A stretch of 64,000 nt of DNA. Origin: Amaricoccus sp003258405. Lineage in GTDB: Bacteria; Pseudomonadota; Alphaproteobacteria; Rhodobacterales; Rhodobacteraceae. The notes under the pieces were generated by a model. It saw nothing but the letters and a program-made list of their open reading frames with translations, had not been told where the DNA came from and ran no database searches. Shown one piece after another: positions 61,954 through 64,000 of this stretch. The DNA is taken from positions 992,001 to 1,056,000 of the forward strand of contig NZ_CP171225.1 of assembly GCF_043226085.1 (NCBI RefSeq). Direction: 5' to 3'. Position numbers and translations under genes: made by a program. How positions within the stretch are numbered: position 1 is the first letter of the stretch; every line of letters begins with the position of its first letter.

Positions 61954-62390
61954 GCGCCCACGGACATCATCACGATACCGCCCCCAGCCATTCGACCCTG
62001 AGCGGCTACATCACTGGCTTCGTGCTTTCCGTCATCCTGACGGCGATCCCGTTCTGGCTGGTGATGGGCCGCCCCTTCGACAGCGCGGCGCTGACCGCCG
62101 TGCTCGTCATCGGCTTCGCCGTCGTCCAGATCTTCGTCCACATGGTCTACTTCCTGCACATGGACACGAAGGCGGAGGGCGGATGGTCGGTCATGGCGCT
62201 CATCTTCACCCTCATTCTCGTCCTCATCGCGCTCACCGGCTCGCTCTGGGTGATGTATCACCTCGACCGGAACATGATGCCCGGCATGATGCACGAACCG
62301 GCACCGATGCAGCCCGGCACCACCGAGGGCATGCCGGATTTCGGGCTCGAAGATGACACCAACGGGGCGCAGCACGGCGGTCACGATTGA
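61950..62390 (+). CDS. cyoD: Cytochrome bo ubiquinol oxidase subunit IV (CyoD)
   Basis: 146 residues, longer than the roughly 110 of E. coli. Three helices appear (LSGYITGFVLSVILTAIPFW; ALTAVLVIGFAVVQIFVHMVYFLHM; ALIFTLILVLIALTGSLWVMYHL). The extra length is a C-terminal tail rich in Met and His (MMPGMMHEPAPMQPG..., ending QHGGHD). Subunit IV helps assemble the CuB site in subunit I. It starts inside the cyoC stop (ATGA), and a SURF1 gene follows. Confidence 0.95.
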   Translation: MSAHGHHHDTAPSHSTLSGYITGFVLSVILTAIPFWLVMGRPFDSAALTAVLVIGFAVVQIFVHMVYFLHMDTKAEGGWSVMALIFTLILVLIALTGSLWVMYHLDRNMMPGMMHEPAPMQPGTTEGMPDFGLEDDTNGAQHGGHD

Positions 62391-62404
62391 GCCGAAGGCC
62401 CTCC

Positions 62405-63091
62405 ATGGCCCGGCTCGCATATCTCGGGCTGGGAATCCTCGCCGTCGCGGTCTTCCTCGCGCTCGGCATCTGGCAGGTCGAGCGCCGCGCCTGGAAGCTC
62501 GACCTGATCGACCGCGTCGAGGCCCGCGTTCATGCGGCGCCCGCCGCTGCCCCCGGCCCTGCCGACTGGCCTTCCGTCTCCCGCGACCGCGACGAATACC
62601 GCCATGTCCGGGTGACGGGGCATTTTCTCGACAGTCCTGAAACCCGCGTCCTCGCGGTGACCGAGCTCGGCGGCGGCGACTGGGTGCTCGCCCCCTTCCT
62701 GACCGACCGCGGGTTCGTCGTGCTCGTCAACCGCGGCTTCCTCCCCACGGGCGACGGCCGCCCGGCGGAGCCCTCCGCCGCCCCTCCCGGCGACGAGACG
62801 GAAATTACCGGCCTCCTGCGCCTCAGCGAGCCCGGCGGCGCCTTCCTGCGGGCCAACGATCCCGGCGCGGACCGCTGGTATTCCCGCGATGTCGCTGCCA
62901 TTGCCGCGGCCCGCGGCCTGCATGACATCGCGCCCTATTTCATCGATGCGGATGCAGACGGCTCCGGCTGGCCCCGTGGCGGGCTCACCGTGATCCGCTT
63001 CCACAACAGCCACCTCGTCTACGCGATCACCTGGTTCTCGCTCGCAGCCCTGCTCTCCGGCGGGCTCGTGCTGGTCTGGCGCGCAAAATAG
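62405..63091 (+). CDS. SURF1-family oxidase assembly factor
   Basis: About 228 residues. Two membrane helices bracket a periplasmic domain: LGLGILAVAVFLALGIWQVERRAWK at the N-terminus and HLVYAITWFSLAALLSGGLVLVW at the C-terminus, both matching Surf1/Shy1. GYFL-like VTGHFLDSPETRVL and VLVNRGFLP are the central motifs. The start may be the TTG at 62387 overlapping the cyoD stop, or ATG 62405 with AAGG ahead. SURF1 delivers or stabilises heme in subunit I. No cyoE heme O synthase gene is present here, so that function must lie elsewhere. Confidence 0.93.
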   Translation: MARLAYLGLGILAVAVFLALGIWQVERRAWKLDLIDRVEARVHAAPAAAPGPADWPSVSRDRDEYRHVRVTGHFLDSPETRVLAVTELGGGDWVLAPFLTDRGFVVLVNRGFLPTGDGRPAEPSAAPPGDETEITGLLRLSEPGGAFLRANDPGADRWYSRDVAAIAAARGLHDIAPYFIDADADGSGWPRGGLTVIRFHNSHLVYAITWFSLAALLSGGLVLVWRAK

Positions 63092-63095
63092 CATT

Positions 63096-63157
63096 GCCCC
63101 GCGCCGAAAACGTCCGGCGCGGGGCTTCAATGCAGGGCACGCCCCGTCTCTGGGGCG
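63096..63157. terminator. Hairpin pair between SURF1 and purU
   Basis: A perfect 11-bp stem GCCCCGCGCCG/CGGCGCGGGGC (63096-63106/63115-63125, A-rich loop) follows the SURF1 stop. A second, CGCCCC/GGGGCG (63140-63145/63152-63157), faces the end of purU. They probably terminate the convergent transcripts; U-runs are weak. Confidence 0.75.
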
Positions 63158-63193
63158 CGCAAGGCTACAGGCTTCAGGCGGGCTTGGCCCGCC

Positions 63194-64000
63194 TCAGCCC
63201 ATGCGTTCGGAGGCGTATTCGCCGGGGCTCGCCGCGAAGACCACGGTCTTGTCGCGGTTGAGGAAGACCCGGTGATGGATATGGGCGTGAATGGCCCGGG
63301 AGAGCACCTGGCTTTCCACGTCGCGGCCGAGGCTCACGTAATCCGACGGGCTCTGCGCATGGGTCACCCGCACTGTGTCCTGCTCGATGATCGGACCCTC
63401 GTCGAGATCGGCGGTCACGTAATGCGAGGTTGCCCCGATCAGCTTCACACCGCGCTCATAGGCCTGCTTGTAGGGGTTCGCGCCCTTGAAGCTCGGCAGG
63501 AACGAATGGTGGATGTTGATGATCCGCCCCGACATCTCCTGGCACATCTCGTCCGAGAGGATCTGCATGTAGCGGGCGAGCACGATCAGTTCCGCGCCGG
63601 TCTCGCGCACGATGCGCATCTGCTCGGCCTCGGCCTCCTGCTTGTTCTCCTTGGTGACCTTGATGCAATGGAACGGAAGGTCATGGTTCACCACCACCTT
63701 CTGGTAATCCATGTGGTTCGAGATCACGGCCACGATGTCGATCGGCAGCGCACCGATCCGCCAGCGGTAGAGCAGGTCGTTCAGGCAGTGCCCGAAGCGC
63801 GAGACCATGATGATGACTTTCATCTTCGTGGCCGGGTCATGGAAGGCATAATCCATGTCGAGCTTCTGAGCCGTCGCAGCAAAGCTCTCGCCCAGCGCGT
63901 CGCGGGTCCGGCCCTGCTCGGAGACGAAGCTTAGCCGCATGAAGAAACGGTCGTTCGCGAGATCCGAAAACTGCGAACTGTCGTGGATGTTGCAGCCCTG
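63194..64000 (-). CDS. purU: Formyltetrahydrofolate deformylase PurU, 5' end outside window
   Basis: Hydrolyses 10-formyl-THF to formate and THF, keeping one-carbon pools balanced. About 268 codons are visible; the start and most of the N-terminal ACT domain lie beyond the window edge (the frame is already open at 64000, QGCNIHDSSQF). The formyltransferase-like catalytic domain shows VIIMVSRFGHCLNDLLYRW, IINIHHSFLPSFKGANPYKQAYERGVKLIGATSHYVT and DEGPIIEQD, with the catalytic Asn, His and Asp positions of the family. It converges on the cyo operon. Formate produced here could be a substrate for FdoGHI, although the genes are 54 kb apart. Confidence 0.95.
   Translation of the reverse strand, partial: QGCNIHDSSQFSDLANDRFFMRLSFVSEQGRTRDALGESFAATAQKLDMDYAFHDPATKMKVIIMVSRFGHCLNDLLYRWRIGALPIDIVAVISNHMDYQKVVVNHDLPFHCIKVTKENKQEAEAEQMRIVRETGAELIVLARYMQILSDEMCQEMSGRIINIHHSFLPSFKGANPYKQAYERGVKLIGATSHYVTADLDEGPIIEQDTVRVTHAQSPSDYVSLGRDVESQVLSRAIHAHIHHRVFLNRDKTVVFAASPGEYASERMG

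Overview
This is a GC-rich chromosomal or megaplasmid segment, most likely from an alphaproteobacterium. The evidence is the rhizobial-type glpSTPQUV glycerol transporter, the cyoABCD-SURF1 block, the selenocysteine/formate dehydrogenase layout, and dense ATGA-overlapping operons. I cannot name the genus; a Rhodobacterales-like host is a guess. I saw no phage, IS element, CRISPR array or plasmid origin. The window is cut at both ends, through an acyl-CoA dehydrogenase gene on the left and purU on the right.

Region 1 (1-3034): a minus-strand SDR/acyl-CoA dehydrogenase pair, a roughly 650-base stretch without a convincing gene, and a small sterol-desaturase-type membrane hydroxylase.

Region 2 (3052-13448): a self-contained selenocysteine island. 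selD diverges from fdoG-fdoH-fdoI-fdhE-selA-selB, and selC (tRNA-Sec) follows. fdoG is read through an in-frame UGA at codon 200, followed by a bacterial SECIS hairpin. All four selenium genes therefore sit beside their apparent client, a Tat-exported, membrane-anchored formate dehydrogenase.

Region 3 (13475-18138): an SDR resembling gluconate 5-dehydrogenase, a DUF1003 membrane protein, an AGE-family sugar isomerase paired with a cytoplasmic Asp-box propeller protein, and a cytochrome b561.

Region 4 (18262-26060): seven tightly coupled plus-strand genes. They encode a CDP-alcohol phosphatidyltransferase, an LtaS-like alkaline-phosphatase-superfamily membrane enzyme, a flippase-like membrane protein, an NMT1/THI5-type ABC transporter (binding protein, ATPase, tandem-fused permease) and a GT4 glycosyltransferase. 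This is my best candidate for an undescribed system, probably an envelope glycolipid or lipid head-group pathway with a dedicated uptake system.

Region 5 (26061-45011): a decayed inositol-monophosphatase-like gene, a TPP enzyme, and a glycerol/polyol module. In that module an FGGY kinase and glpSTPQUV diverge from glpD and a GntR/UTRA regulator, across an AT-rich control region with matching candidate operators. A dppABCDF-type oligopeptide transporter follows.

Region 6 (45098-56572): a 6-deoxyhexose catabolic locus bounded by perfect-hairpin terminators. Mutarotase, lactonase, aldose dehydrogenase, a UxaA-family dehydratase, a 2-keto-3-deoxy-fuconate dehydrogenase-like SDR and an FAH-family hydrolase make a complete non-phosphorylating route, most likely for L-fucose. 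With it are a ribose-type ABC importer, a FadR-type regulator and shared AT-rich operator-like sites.

Region 7 (56721-64000): an MFS transporter, cyoABCD with SURF1, and the 5'-truncated purU.
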